NCBI RefSeq assembly: GCF_000337915.1
Contig: NZ_AOJE01000057.1
Location: 230,216 to 279,133 of the forward strand
Reading direction: 5' to 3'
Source of the DNA: Halorubrum saccharovorum DSM 1137
GTDB taxonomy: Archaea > Halobacteriota > Halobacteria > Halobacteriales > Haloferacaceae
DNA length: 48,918 bases
This document shows, one piece after another, positions 7,752-15,738 of this stretch. Numbering within the stretch: the first letter of the stretch is position 1; each line of letters starts with the position of its first letter. Made by a program: the position numbers and the translations under genes. The notes below the pieces were generated by a model that saw only the letters and a program-made list of their open reading frames with translations, was not told the origin of the DNA and ran no database searches.

Positions 7752-8678
7752 ATGAGCGAACTGCGACAGGAAGCGGAAGCGATAGCGGAACAGTTCTCGG
7801 ACCACCTCGACGTGGACGCCGACGAGATCGAGGAGCGACTGGAGAACCTCGTCAACGAGTACCGCGTCCCCCTCGACGAGGCGCGCCGGAGCGTCACCAA
7901 CAGCTACCTCGAAGACGCCGGGATGGAGCGCGACGAGCTCGGCCGCGGCGGCAGCGAGTCCGTCTTGGCCGACGAGATCGACGAGGACGAGCAGTGGGTC
8001 GACTTACGCGTGGAGCTCGTCGACCTCTGGGAGCCCCGCAGCGACTCGATCTCGCAGGTCGGCCTCCTCGGCGACGAGTCGGGCACGATCAAGTTCGTCG
8101 CCTTCGAGACCTCGGACCTCCCCGAGCTGACGGAGGGGCAGGCGTACGAGCTCTCCAACGTCGTCACCGACGAGTACGAGGGGAGCTACTCGGTGAAGCT
8201 CAATCGGACGACTGGTATCACCGAGATCGACGAGGAGATCGAGGTCGGCGACAACGCCGACACGGTTGAGGGCGCCCTCGTCGACATCCAGTCCGGCTCC
8301 GGGCTGATCAAGCGCTGCCCCGAGGACGACTGCACGCGCGTCCTCCAGAACGGGCGGTGCTCCGAGCACGGGCAGGTCGAGGGCGAGTTCGACCTCCGGA
8401 TCAAGGGCGTCCTCGACGACGGCGAGACCGTCACCGAGGTCATCTTCGACCGCGAGGCCACCGAGGAGCTCACCGGCATGGGCCTCGAAGCGGCCAAAGA
8501 CATGGCGATGGACGCGCTCGACACCACCGTCGTCGCCGAGGAGATGGGCGACGACGTGCTCGGGCGGTACTACCGCGTCACCGGCCCCACCTTCGGTCGG
8601 TACGTCCTGGTCGACGAGATGGAGGATCCCGGCGCCGTCGACGTCGAAAGCGCGCTGATCGAAGCGAGGTCGATTTGA
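7752..8678 (+). CDS. rpa3: Replication protein A (RPA3-type single-stranded DNA-binding protein)
   Basis: The 308-aa acidic protein binds single-stranded DNA during replication and repair. A helical N-terminal region (1-75) is followed by an OB fold at about 82-155 (VDLRVELVDLWEP, VGLLGDESGTIKFVAF). A zinc-finger module comes next with C189, C194, C203 and H206, then a second OB-like region (GEFDLRIKGVLDDG) and a C-terminal helix. Length and the adjacent associated-protein gene fit the RPA3/RPAP3 pair of Haloferax better than RPA1, whose operon also has a phosphoesterase. ATG at 7752 is preferred to a TTG ten codons upstream because a GGAGG site lies 13 nt before it. The next gene starts 1 nt after the stop. 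Confidence 0.88.
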   Translation: MSELRQEAEAIAEQFSDHLDVDADEIEERLENLVNEYRVPLDEARRSVTNSYLEDAGMERDELGRGGSESVLADEIDEDEQWVDLRVELVDLWEPRSDSISQVGLLGDESGTIKFVAFETSDLPELTEGQAYELSNVVTDEYEGSYSVKLNRTTGITEIDEEIEVGDNADTVEGALVDIQSGSGLIKRCPEDDCTRVLQNGRCSEHGQVEGEFDLRIKGVLDDGETVTEVIFDREATEELTGMGLEAAKDMAMDALDTTVVAEEMGDDVLGRYYRVTGPTFGRYVLVDEMEDPGAVDVESALIEARSI

Positions 8679-8679
8679 A

Positions 8680-9360
8680 ATGAGTCAATCCGCACCCACC
8701 CGAGAGGTCGCCCGGCGCGTGTTCGCGAGCGAGTTCAACGACGCCGGCTACACGTTCACCGAGTCCGACGACGAGCGCGCTCCCGTCTACGCGCTGCTGC
8801 CGACGGGCGAGTCCTCGAACCGCGTGTTCTTCGTCGGCACCCTCACGGAGAAGGAGGACGTCGGCGAGGACGCCGAGTACTGGCGCGGCCGCATCGTCGA
8901 CCCGACGGGCACGTTCTTCGTGTACGCCGGCCAGTACCAGCCGGAAGCCGCTTCCAAACTCCGGGACTTGGAGCCCCCGGCGTACGTCGCAGTCGTGGGG
9001 AAGCCCCGGACGTACGAGACCGACGACGGCACCGTCCGAGTCTCGGTCCGCCCCGAGTCGATCACCGAGGTCGACGCCGACACCCGCGACCGCTGGGTCG
9101 CCGAGACGGCCACGCGAACGATCGAACGCGTCGCCGCGTTCGACGACGAGGGCAACGAGTACGCCCGGATGGCCCGCGAGGAGTACGACCTCGACCCCGA
9201 GACGTACAGGGCCGCCGCGCTGTCGGCCCTCGAGGACCTCGACGAGGGCGACGAGCTCGCGGGCGACGACGTCGCCTCCGACGAGTCCGTGTCCGGCGAC
9301 GCCGCGAGCGACGAGACCGTCTCCGACGGGACGGATTCGGCCGGTACGCCGGAACCCTGA
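8680..9360 (+). CDS. rpap3: RPA-associated OB-fold protein (RPAP3 type)
   Basis: The 226-aa protein belongs to the haloarchaeal RPA-associated family that is always encoded beside rpa genes and works with the cognate RPA in DNA repair. The N-terminus TREVARRVFASEFNDAGYTF and the OB-like core (NRVFFVGTLTEKEDVG, WRGRIVDPTGTFFVYAGQY, PPAYVAVVGKPR) are recognisable. The last 40 residues are acidic Ser/Asp/Val-rich and poorly constrained. One nucleotide separates it from rpa3, so the two are co-transcribed and probably translationally coupled. RPAP3 is a recalled name; the pairing is visible here. Confidence 0.85.
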   Translation: MSQSAPTREVARRVFASEFNDAGYTFTESDDERAPVYALLPTGESSNRVFFVGTLTEKEDVGEDAEYWRGRIVDPTGTFFVYAGQYQPEAASKLRDLEPPAYVAVVGKPRTYETDDGTVRVSVRPESITEVDADTRDRWVAETATRTIERVAAFDDEGNEYARMAREEYDLDPETYRAAALSALEDLDEGDELAGDDVASDESVSGDAASDETVSDGTDSAGTPEP

Positions 9361-9433
9361 CGCTCTCGGCGCGCCTCGATCCGCGGCTCGACTCCGGAAC
9401 CAATTTTCAATCTTGCGATCGTCTGACAAACGC

Positions 9434-9443
9434 TTAAGTATAT
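9434..9443 (+). promoter_or_regulatory. TATA box of the ribbon-helix-helix gene
   Basis: TTAAGTATAT preceded by a purine-rich ACAAACGC BRE-like stretch. Its centre is 26 nt from the ATG at 9465, so transcription should start at or next to the start codon (leaderless). Confidence 0.75.
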
Positions 9444-9464
9444 TGCGCGACGATCGGTCCGATA

Positions 9465-9869
9465 ATGGGCAACAAGAACAAGACGATCTCGTTCCGCGTC
9501 AACGAGGACGCATTCGAGACCCTCCGCGACATCGCTGAGGAGCGAGACATCTCGCTGTCGGCCGTCTTCCGGGACTACGTGGATACGCTCGTTGCCCACG
9601 ACGGACAGGTCCGCGTCGTCCCGGAGGCGGAGCTCGACAGCATGGGCGAGAGCGGGGAGTCGTTCCCCCCGAAGATCGAGGTCCCGAAGAGCTTCGTGCG
9701 GGAGCACGAGCGGCTCGAACTCGAGGCGGATCACCTCCGCGAGCAGCTGGAGGAGCACAAACGCTACGTCAACTACCTCCGCGAGCAGTTGGAGGACGGC
9801 GACGAAGAAGTGATCCAGCTCGAAGACCTCGACGGCGAGCCCGACGAGCCCTCCTTCCGACTCGGGTAG
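9465..9869 (+). CDS. Ribbon-helix-helix (CopG-like) DNA-binding protein with coiled coil
   Basis: The 134-aa protein starts with the RHH pattern KTISFRVNEDAFETLRDIAEE followed by DISLSAVFRDYVDTLV, that is, a DNA-contacting beta strand plus two helices. After a short linker, residues of about 80-115 form a heptad-rich coiled coil (EHERLELEADHLREQLEEHK) that would extend dimerisation. The tail is acidic. It is probably a site-specific transcription regulator or nucleoid protein. Targets are unknown; its own promoter is strong and leaderless. It is not the CdrS cell-division regulator, whose sequence as I remember it differs. Confidence 0.8.
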   Translation: MGNKNKTISFRVNEDAFETLRDIAEERDISLSAVFRDYVDTLVAHDGQVRVVPEAELDSMGESGESFPPKIEVPKSFVREHERLELEADHLREQLEEHKRYVNYLREQLEDGDEEVIQLEDLDGEPDEPSFRLG

Positions 9870-10179
9870 CCGACGCGACGGCGGGCAGTTTCCGATTTTC
9901 CGAGCCGTCGATCTCGTTCGGCCACGTTTCGATCCCCCGCGGCCGTGACTCCGATCCGCGGAGAAACCTTCCCGATCGTTCGGTACTGTTCGGCGAAACG
10001 ACGATATTGGCGAAAATATTGCCGAGAGGACTGTCGTTTGTTCAAAGACGTTTGATTCTCTCCGAATCTGATGGACACTCTCTCATCCCTCTCACCGATT
10101 TCTGACTATAATAAACTATGTACGAAAACAATAATACCCGGGCGGCGAACCCTTCGTGTATGAAGAGGTGGGTCCAACC
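9870..10179. promoter_or_regulatory. Intergenic region and promoter of the 2-oxoacid dehydrogenase operon
   Basis: This stretch is much richer in A/T than its surroundings, especially 10000-10136. An ATAATA box at 10131-10136 is centred about 27 nt before the A at 10160, predicting transcription from that base. A seven-codon ORF MKRWVQP (ATG 10160, TGA 10181-10183) lies there and its stop overlaps the GTG chosen for pdhA. A short ATATTGGCGAAAATATT inverted repeat around 10003-10020 could be an operator. No other gene is seen. Confidence 0.5.
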
Positions 10180-11283
10180 GTGAGCGTGTTCGACAGGGCG
10201 TACGACGATCCGGTCCGCGTGCTCGACGAGGACGGCGAGGTCGTCGGCGACGTGCCGGACCTCGACGACGAGGAGCTCGTCGGGATCTACCGACACATGC
10301 GGCTGGCGCGGCACTTCGACGGGCGCGCCGTGAGCCTTCAGCGACAGGGGCGGATGGGGACGTACCCGCCGCTGTCGGGACAGGAGGGCGCGCAGATCGG
10401 CTCCGCGACCGCGCTCGCCGAGGACGACTGGATCGTCCCCTCGTACCGCGAGCACGGCGCCGCCCTGGTCCGCGGGCTTCCCCTGAAACAGACCCTGCTC
10501 TACTGGATGGGCCACGAGGCGGGCAACGCCACGCCGGAGGGCGTGAACGTGTTCCCCGTCGCGGTTCCCATCGCCTCGCAGGTCCCGCACGCCACCGGCG
10601 CGTCGTGGGCCTCGAAGCTCCGGGGCACCGACGAGGTGTTCCTCTGTTACTTCGGGGACGGCGCGACCAGCGAGGGCGACTTCCACGAGGGGGTCAACTT
10701 CGCCGGCGTGTTCGACACGCCGACCGTCTTCTTCTGTAACAACAACCAGTGGGCTATCTCCGTCCCCCGGGAGCGGCAGACCCGGAGCGCGACGCTGGCC
10801 CAGAAGGCGGAGGCGTACGGGATCGACGGGGTACAGGTCGACGGGATGGACCCGCTGGCGGTGTACCGCGTCACGGAGGCGGCCGTCGAGAAGGCGCGCG
10901 ACCCCGAGACTGACCGGCCGCGGCCGACGCTGATCGAGGCGGTCCAGTACCGGTTCGGCGCGCACACCACCGCCGACGACCCGACCGTCTACCGCGACGA
11001 GGACGAAGTCGACCGCTGGAAGGCGAAGGACCCGATCCCGCGGCTTGAGCGCTACCTCCGGTCCGAGGGCGTGCTCGACGACGAGCGCGTCGCGGAGATC
11101 GAGACCCTCGTCGAGACGCGGGTGGCCGAGGCCATCGAGGCGGCCGAGTCGGAGGCGCGGCCGAAGCCGGAGGAGATGTTCGAGCACGCGTACGCGGAGC
11201 TCCCGCCGGAACTGGAGCGGCAGTACGAGGAGTTCGCGGCGTTCCGCGAGGCGCACGGCGACGAGGCGTTCCTGGAGGAGTAA
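10180..11283 (+). CDS. pdhA: 2-oxoacid (pyruvate-type) dehydrogenase E1 alpha subunit
   Basis: This is the thiamine-diphosphate subunit that decarboxylates the 2-oxoacid in the multienzyme complex. Visible signatures are GRMGTYPPLSGQEGAQIGS, the ThDP/Mg motif starting GDGATSEGDFHEG and ending at FCNNNQWAIS, and the phosphorylation-loop region RFGAHTTADDPTVYR. GTG at 10180 gives VSVFDRAYDDPVRVLDEDG, which aligns in register with haloarchaeal E1 alpha N-termini as I recall them. GTG at 10156 in the same frame would add eight residues. The stop abuts the E1 beta ATG directly. Haloarchaea normally oxidise pyruvate by ferredoxin oxidoreductase, so the real substrate (pyruvate, branched-chain or another oxoacid) is open. 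Confidence 0.9.
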   Translation: MSVFDRAYDDPVRVLDEDGEVVGDVPDLDDEELVGIYRHMRLARHFDGRAVSLQRQGRMGTYPPLSGQEGAQIGSATALAEDDWIVPSYREHGAALVRGLPLKQTLLYWMGHEAGNATPEGVNVFPVAVPIASQVPHATGASWASKLRGTDEVFLCYFGDGATSEGDFHEGVNFAGVFDTPTVFFCNNNQWAISVPRERQTRSATLAQKAEAYGIDGVQVDGMDPLAVYRVTEAAVEKARDPETDRPRPTLIEAVQYRFGAHTTADDPTVYRDEDEVDRWKAKDPIPRLERYLRSEGVLDDERVAEIETLVETRVAEAIEAAESEARPKPEEMFEHAYAELPPELERQYEEFAAFREAHGDEAFLEE

Positions 11284-12270
11284 ATGAGCGAGACACAGAA
11301 CCTCACCGTGGTACAGGCGGTCCGAGACGGATTGTACACCGAGATGCGCGAGGACGACGAGGTCCTCGTGTTGGGCCAGGACGTGGGGAAGAACGGCGGC
11401 GTCTTCCGCGCGACCGAGGGCCTGTTCGACGAGTTCGGCGGCGACCGCGTCGTCGACACCCCGCTCGCGGAGTCGGGCATCGTCGGCGCCGCGGTCGGCA
11501 TGGCCGCGATGGGGCTCCGACCCGTCCCAGAGATCCAGTTTTCGGGGTTCATGTACCCCGGCTTCGACCAGATCGTCTCCCACATGGCCCGCTTCCGGGC
11601 CCGAAGCCGGGGGCGGTTCACGCTCCCGATGACCCTCCGCGCGCCCTACGGCGGGGGAATTCGGGCCCCCGAGCACCACTCCGAGTCGAAGGAGGCGTTC
11701 TACGCCCACGAGGCCGGGCTGAAAGTCGTCATCCCCTCGACACCGTACGACGCGAAGGGGCTGTTGGCGGCGTCGATCCGCGACCCCGACCCGGTGATCT
11801 TCCTCGAACCGAAGCTCATCTACCGGGCGTTCCGCGACGAGGTGCCCGAGGAGCCGTACACCGTCCCCATCGGCGAGGCGGTCACCCGCCGCGAGGGCGG
11901 CGACGTGGCGGTGTTCACCTACGGCGCCATGACGCGCCCGACGCTGGAGGCCGCCAAGAGCCTCGCCGAGGAGGGGATCGAGTGCGAGGTCGTCGACCTC
12001 CGGACCGTCTCCCCGCTCGACCGCGAGGCGATCGTCGAGGCGTTCGAGGCCACCGGGCGCGCCGTCGTCGTCCACGAGGCCCCGAAGACCGGCGGGCTCG
12101 CGGCCGAGATCACGGCGATCGTCCAGGAGGAGGCGCTGCTGTATCAGGAGGCGCCCGTGAAGCGGGTCACCGGGTTCGACGTGCCGTACCCGCTGTACGC
12201 GCTGGAGGACTACTACCTCCCGTCCGCGGCGCGCATCGAGGAGGGTATCAAAGAGGCGGTGGAGTTCTGA
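11284..12270 (+). CDS. pdhB: 2-oxoacid dehydrogenase E1 beta subunit
   Basis: The 328-aa transketolase-like subunit completes the E1 heterotetramer. Family landmarks are LTVVQAVRDGL, VLVLGQDVGKNGGVFRATEGL, the TPLAESGIVGAAVGMAAMG segment, YGGGIRAPEHHSES, and the C-terminal VVDLRTVSPLDREAI and VVVHEAPKTGG motifs. Length is normal. It follows pdhA without a gap (TAA immediately before ATG) and is followed by the E2 gene after 2 nt, so the operon is tightly coupled. Confidence 0.93.
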   Translation: MSETQNLTVVQAVRDGLYTEMREDDEVLVLGQDVGKNGGVFRATEGLFDEFGGDRVVDTPLAESGIVGAAVGMAAMGLRPVPEIQFSGFMYPGFDQIVSHMARFRARSRGRFTLPMTLRAPYGGGIRAPEHHSESKEAFYAHEAGLKVVIPSTPYDAKGLLAASIRDPDPVIFLEPKLIYRAFRDEVPEEPYTVPIGEAVTRREGGDVAVFTYGAMTRPTLEAAKSLAEEGIECEVVDLRTVSPLDREAIVEAFEATGRAVVVHEAPKTGGLAAEITAIVQEEALLYQEAPVKRVTGFDVPYPLYALEDYYLPSAARIEEGIKEAVEF

Positions 12271-12272
12271 GT

Positions 12273-13952
12273 ATGCCTGTCAAAGAGTTCAAACTGCCCG
12301 ACGTGGGCGAAGGCGTCGCCGAGGGCGAGCTGGTCACCTGGCTGGTCGCGCCCGGCGACCGCGTCGAGGAGGACCAGCCGGTCGCGGAGGTCGAGACCGA
12401 CAAGGCGCTCGTCGAGGTCCCGTCGAGCTACGACGGGACCGTCGAGGAGCTGTTCGTCGAGGAGGGCGACATCGTCCCCGTCGGCGACGTGATCATCTCG
12501 TTCCGCGTCGGCGAGGACGGGGAGGGCGGCGAGGCGACCGCGGAAGCCGACGCCGACTCGGCGGAAGCCGACGCCGACGCGACCGAATCGGCGGCTGACG
12601 CCGACACCGAGTCGGCGTCGGAGCCGGGCACCGAGCCGGAGCCTGAGACCCCGTCCGGCCGGACCTTCGCGCCGCCGTCGGCCCGCCGGCTCGCCCGCGA
12701 ACTGGGCGTCGACATCGCGGCGGTCGACGGGAGCGGCCCCGGCGACCGGATCAGCGAGGCAGACGTGCGGGCGCACGCGGAGGGCGGCGACGGAGGTTCC
12801 GATACCGCCGATTCCGGCTCCGACGAGGCGCCGGCGCCGACCCCGACCGACGTGGGATCCGGCGGCCGCAAGTCGGCCGTGAAAAAGCGCGGCGACGACG
12901 GGGCCACCGGATCCGCGGCGACGACCGCGCCCGCGCCCGACGCCCCCGAGCCGGCCGGCCGCGAGACGACTCTCGCGACGCCGGCGACCCGGAAGGTCGC
13001 CCGCGAGCTGGGTGTCGAGGTCGACGACGTGCCGACCGACGAGACCCGGGACGGCGAGGCGTTCGTCACCGGCGAGGCGGTTCGGGCGTACGCGGAGGCG
13101 CTGGAGTCGGGGGAATCGCCCGAACCGGAAGCGACGGAAGCGACGGAAGCGCCAGAAGCGCCAGAAGCGCCAGAAGCGCCAGAAGCGGCGGTCGTCGACG
13201 CCGACGCGTCTGCGCCCGAACCGGGGTCCGTCGACGCCTCATCGAGCGCCGGCTCGACCGACGAGACCGTCCCCTACCGCGGCGTGCGCCGCACCATCGG
13301 GAAGCAGATGGAGCGCTCGAAGTTCACCGCCCCGCACGTCACCCACCACGACACCGCCGAGGTCGACGCGCTCGTGGAGGCGCGCGAGGAGCTGAAACCG
13401 AGAGCGGAAGAGGAGGGTGTGAAGCTCACCTACATGCCGTTCGTGATGAAGGCGATCGTCGCGGGGCTGAAGGAGTACCCGTCCCTCAACAGCGAGCTCC
13501 GCGAGGACGACGAGGAGATCGTGTTGAAGGGCGACTACAATCTCGGGGTCGCCGTCGCGACCGACGCCGGGCTGATGGTGCCGGTCGTCGAGAGCGTCGA
13601 CGAGAAGGGGCTCTTCGAGCTGGCCGCGGAGGTCAGGGACCTCGCTTCGCGCGCCCGCGAACGGAAGCTCAAGCCGGCAGAGATGAAGGGCGGCACGTTC
13701 TCGATCACTAACTTCGGCGCCATCGGCGGGGAGTACGCCACGCCGATCATCAACTACCCCGAGACCGCGATCTTAGGGCTGGGCGCCATCGAGGAACGCC
13801 CGGTCGCTCGCGACGGCGAGGTCGTCGCGGCCCCGACCCTGCCGCTGTCGCTGTCGATCGACCACCGCGTGATCGACGGCGCGGTCGCGGCCGAGTTCGC
13901 GAACACCGTGATTGAACACCTTGAACACCCGTTGCTACTGTTGTCACACTAA
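12273..13952 (+). CDS. pdhC: 2-oxoacid dehydrogenase E2 (dihydrolipoamide acyltransferase)
   Basis: This 559-aa core subunit transfers the acyl group to CoA. It begins with one lipoyl domain (residues 1-77) with K44 in ETDKALVEVPS as the lipoylation site. An acidic Ala/Asp/Glu linker leads to a first peripheral-subunit-binding domain (about 131-170, TFAPPSARRLARELGVD). A second, similar domain follows at about 232-275 (TTLATPATRKVARELGVE). A repeated Glu-Ala-Pro linker comes next (9-bp DNA repeats at about 13146-13181). The catalytic CAT domain occupies the C-terminal 230 residues, with active-site D530-H531-R-V-I-D-G. The double PSBD is longer than the bacterial norm. ATG at 12273 gives the canonical MPVKEFKLPDVGEGVAEGEL start. 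Confidence 0.93.
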   Translation: MPVKEFKLPDVGEGVAEGELVTWLVAPGDRVEEDQPVAEVETDKALVEVPSSYDGTVEELFVEEGDIVPVGDVIISFRVGEDGEGGEATAEADADSAEADADATESAADADTESASEPGTEPEPETPSGRTFAPPSARRLARELGVDIAAVDGSGPGDRISEADVRAHAEGGDGGSDTADSGSDEAPAPTPTDVGSGGRKSAVKKRGDDGATGSAATTAPAPDAPEPAGRETTLATPATRKVARELGVEVDDVPTDETRDGEAFVTGEAVRAYAEALESGESPEPEATEATEAPEAPEAPEAPEAAVVDADASAPEPGSVDASSSAGSTDETVPYRGVRRTIGKQMERSKFTAPHVTHHDTAEVDALVEAREELKPRAEEEGVKLTYMPFVMKAIVAGLKEYPSLNSELREDDEEIVLKGDYNLGVAVATDAGLMVPVVESVDEKGLFELAAEVRDLASRARERKLKPAEMKGGTFSITNFGAIGGEYATPIINYPETAILGLGAIEERPVARDGEVVAAPTLPLSLSIDHRVIDGAVAAEFANTVIEHLEHPLLLLSH

Positions 13953-15379
13953 TGGTTGTCGGAGACATCGCAACCGGAACGGAGGTACTGGTGATCGGCG
14001 CGGGACCGGGCGGCTACGTCGCCGCCATCCGCGCCGCGCAGGAGGGACTCGACACGACCTTGGTCGAGAAGGACGCCTACGGCGGCGCCTGCCTCAACCG
14101 CGGCTGTATCCCCTCGAAGGCGCTGATCACGGGCTCGGGGCTCGCCCACGAGGCCGGCAACGCCGAGTCGATGGGGATCCACGCGGACCCCGCCGTCGAC
14201 ATGGGGAAGATGGTCGAGTGGAAGGACGGGGTCGTCGACCGGCTCACCGGCGGCGTCGAGAAGCTCTGTAAGGCCAACGGCGTCAACCTGATCGAGGGGA
14301 CCGCCTCGTTCGTCGACGAGCACACCGCTCGCGTCGCCCACGGCGGCGAGGGACAGGGCTCCGAGTCGATCGAGTTCGAGCACGCGGTCGTCGCGACCGG
14401 CTCGCGTCCGATCCAGATCCCCGGCTTCGACTTCGCCGAGGACCACGTCTGGAGCTCCGCCGAGGCGCTCGACGCCGACACGGTCCCGGACCGGCTCGGG
14501 ATCGTCGGCGGCGGGTACATCGGCATGGAGCTGGCGACGACGTACGCCAAGCTCGGCGCCGACGTGACGGTCGTCGAGATGCTCGACGACATCCTCGACC
14601 CCTACGAGGACGACGTGAAGCGGATCGTCCGCACGCGCGCCGAGGAGCTCGGCGTCGAGTTCCACTTCGGCGAGGGCGCGAGCGAGTGGTCGGAGGCCGC
14701 CGACGGCGGCTACCTCCTCCACACCGAGACGGAGGAAGGCGAGGAGTCGACGTACGGCGTCGACAAAGTCCTCGTCGCGGTCGGACGTCGGCCGGTCACG
14801 GACGGGCTCGACCTCGGCGAGGCCGGGATCGAGACCGACGACCGCGGCTTCATCGAGACGGACGACCGCACCCGCACCGCGGTCGACCACATACACGCCG
14901 TCGGCGACGTTTCGGGCGAGCCGATGCTCGCGCACGCGGCCTCGAAGGAGGGGATCGTCGCCGCCGAGGTGATCGCGGGCGAGCCGGCCGCGATGGACCA
15001 GCAGGCGATCCCCGCGGCCGTCTTCACCGACCCCGAGATCGGGACGGTCGGACTGACCGAGGCGGAGGCCGAGGCGGAGGGGTTCGATCCCGTCGTCGGC
15101 GAGATGCCGTTCAACGCCTCCGGGCGCGCGATGACGACCGGCCACACCGAGGGGTTCGTCCGGATCGTCGCCGACGACGAGACCGGCTTCGTGCTCGGCG
15201 CGCAGATCGTCGGCCCGGAGGCCTCGGAGCTTATCGCCGAGGTCGCGCTCGCGATCGAGATGGGCGCGACGCTGGAGGACGTGGCGGCGACGGTCCACAC
15301 CCACCCGACGCTCGCGGAGGCGGTGATGGAGGCCGCGGAGAACGCCCGCGGCCAGGCGATTCACACGCTGAATCGGTAG
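13952..15379 (+). CDS. lpdA: Dihydrolipoamide dehydrogenase (E3)
   Basis: The 475-aa flavoenzyme reoxidises dihydrolipoamide with NAD+. It shows the FAD dinucleotide fold GAGPGGYVAAIRAAQ, the redox-active pair C47 and C52 in GGACLNRGCIPSKAL, the NAD-binding GGGYIGMELATTYAKLG, the second FAD motif HAVGDVSGEPMLAHAA, and the C-terminal catalytic H-P in VHTHPTLAEAVMEA. Its ATG overlaps the E2 stop by one base (TAATG), so it closes the four-gene operon. It could also serve other lipoyl proteins such as the glycine cleavage system. Confidence 0.95.
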   Translation: MVVGDIATGTEVLVIGAGPGGYVAAIRAAQEGLDTTLVEKDAYGGACLNRGCIPSKALITGSGLAHEAGNAESMGIHADPAVDMGKMVEWKDGVVDRLTGGVEKLCKANGVNLIEGTASFVDEHTARVAHGGEGQGSESIEFEHAVVATGSRPIQIPGFDFAEDHVWSSAEALDADTVPDRLGIVGGGYIGMELATTYAKLGADVTVVEMLDDILDPYEDDVKRIVRTRAEELGVEFHFGEGASEWSEAADGGYLLHTETEEGEESTYGVDKVLVAVGRRPVTDGLDLGEAGIETDDRGFIETDDRTRTAVDHIHAVGDVSGEPMLAHAASKEGIVAAEVIAGEPAAMDQQAIPAAVFTDPEIGTVGLTEAEAEAEGFDPVVGEMPFNASGRAMTTGHTEGFVRIVADDETGFVLGAQIVGPEASELIAEVALAIEMGATLEDVAATVHTHPTLAEAVMEAAENARGQAIHTLNR

Positions 15380-15381
15380 TC

Positions 15382-15409
15382 GAGAGCCGATCCGACTCTG
15401 GCTCTTCTC
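15382..15409. terminator. Possible bidirectional terminator between lpdA and copZ
   Basis: GAGAGCC at 15382-15388 can pair with GGCTCTT at 15400-15406 (last pair G-T), followed by a pyrimidine-rich TCTCTT. It lies in the 30-bp convergent gap, so it could end both transcripts. Haloarchaea do not depend strictly on hairpin terminators. Confidence 0.35.
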
Positions 15410-15607
15410 TTACGCCGACGCGTCGTAGCCCGCCTCGCTCACCGCGCTCACCAAGGCGTCCGGGTCGGCGTCGCCCTCGACGGTCGCGGACTCGCGCTCG
15501 CGGTCCGCGGTCGCGCTTTCGACGCCGTCGACGCCTTCGAGCGCCTCCGTCACGCTTTGCTCGCAGTGCTCACACGACATCCCCTCGACGGTGATCGTCT
15601 GACTCAT
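15410..15607 (-). CDS. copZ: CopZ-like heavy-metal-associated (HMA) copper chaperone
   Basis: The 65-aa ferredoxin-fold protein carries the metal site GMSCEHC near its N-terminus (MSQTITVEGMSCEHCEQSV) and ends with the usual SEAGYDASA. Such proteins bind Cu(I) and pass it to P1B ATPases and regulators in the cytoplasm. ATG at 15607 gives the standard domain start. It is divergent from the Lrp-TRASH regulator and 1.3 kb from copA, so the three form a copper-handling cluster. Confidence 0.92.
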   Translation of the reverse strand: MSQTITVEGMSCEHCEQSVTEALEGVDGVESATADRERESATVEGDADPDALVSAVSEAGYDASA

Positions 15608-15738
15608 GACGGGTTCCGGTAGGGTCGGAAGCGGTTTGTCGCTTTCTCCTTCGCGATCGGGGTTCGAACGCCGTCTCGACTTTGGAATCCGAACCCGATC
15701 GCCCAACCGTCTTATATATCGGAGCCGTACCGGGAGAC
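15608..15738. promoter_or_regulatory. Divergent copZ / Lrp-TRASH promoter with candidate copper operator
   Basis: CTTATATATC (15711-15720) is a strong TATA box whose centre is about 24 nt before the regulator ATG, giving a leaderless mRNA. Upstream lies the 11-mer ACTTTGGAATC (15679-15689), which recurs in front of copA at 16787-16797. An imperfect inverted repeat (GATCGGGGTTCG at 15655-15666, CGAACCCGATC at 15690-15700) flanks it. The box for copZ is weak. Confidence 0.55.

Noticed and set aside
15655-15700. tRNA-like GGTTCGAA loop
   Set aside because: A T-loop-like sequence and paired arms occur, but no cloverleaf, anticodon stem or acceptor stem can be drawn.
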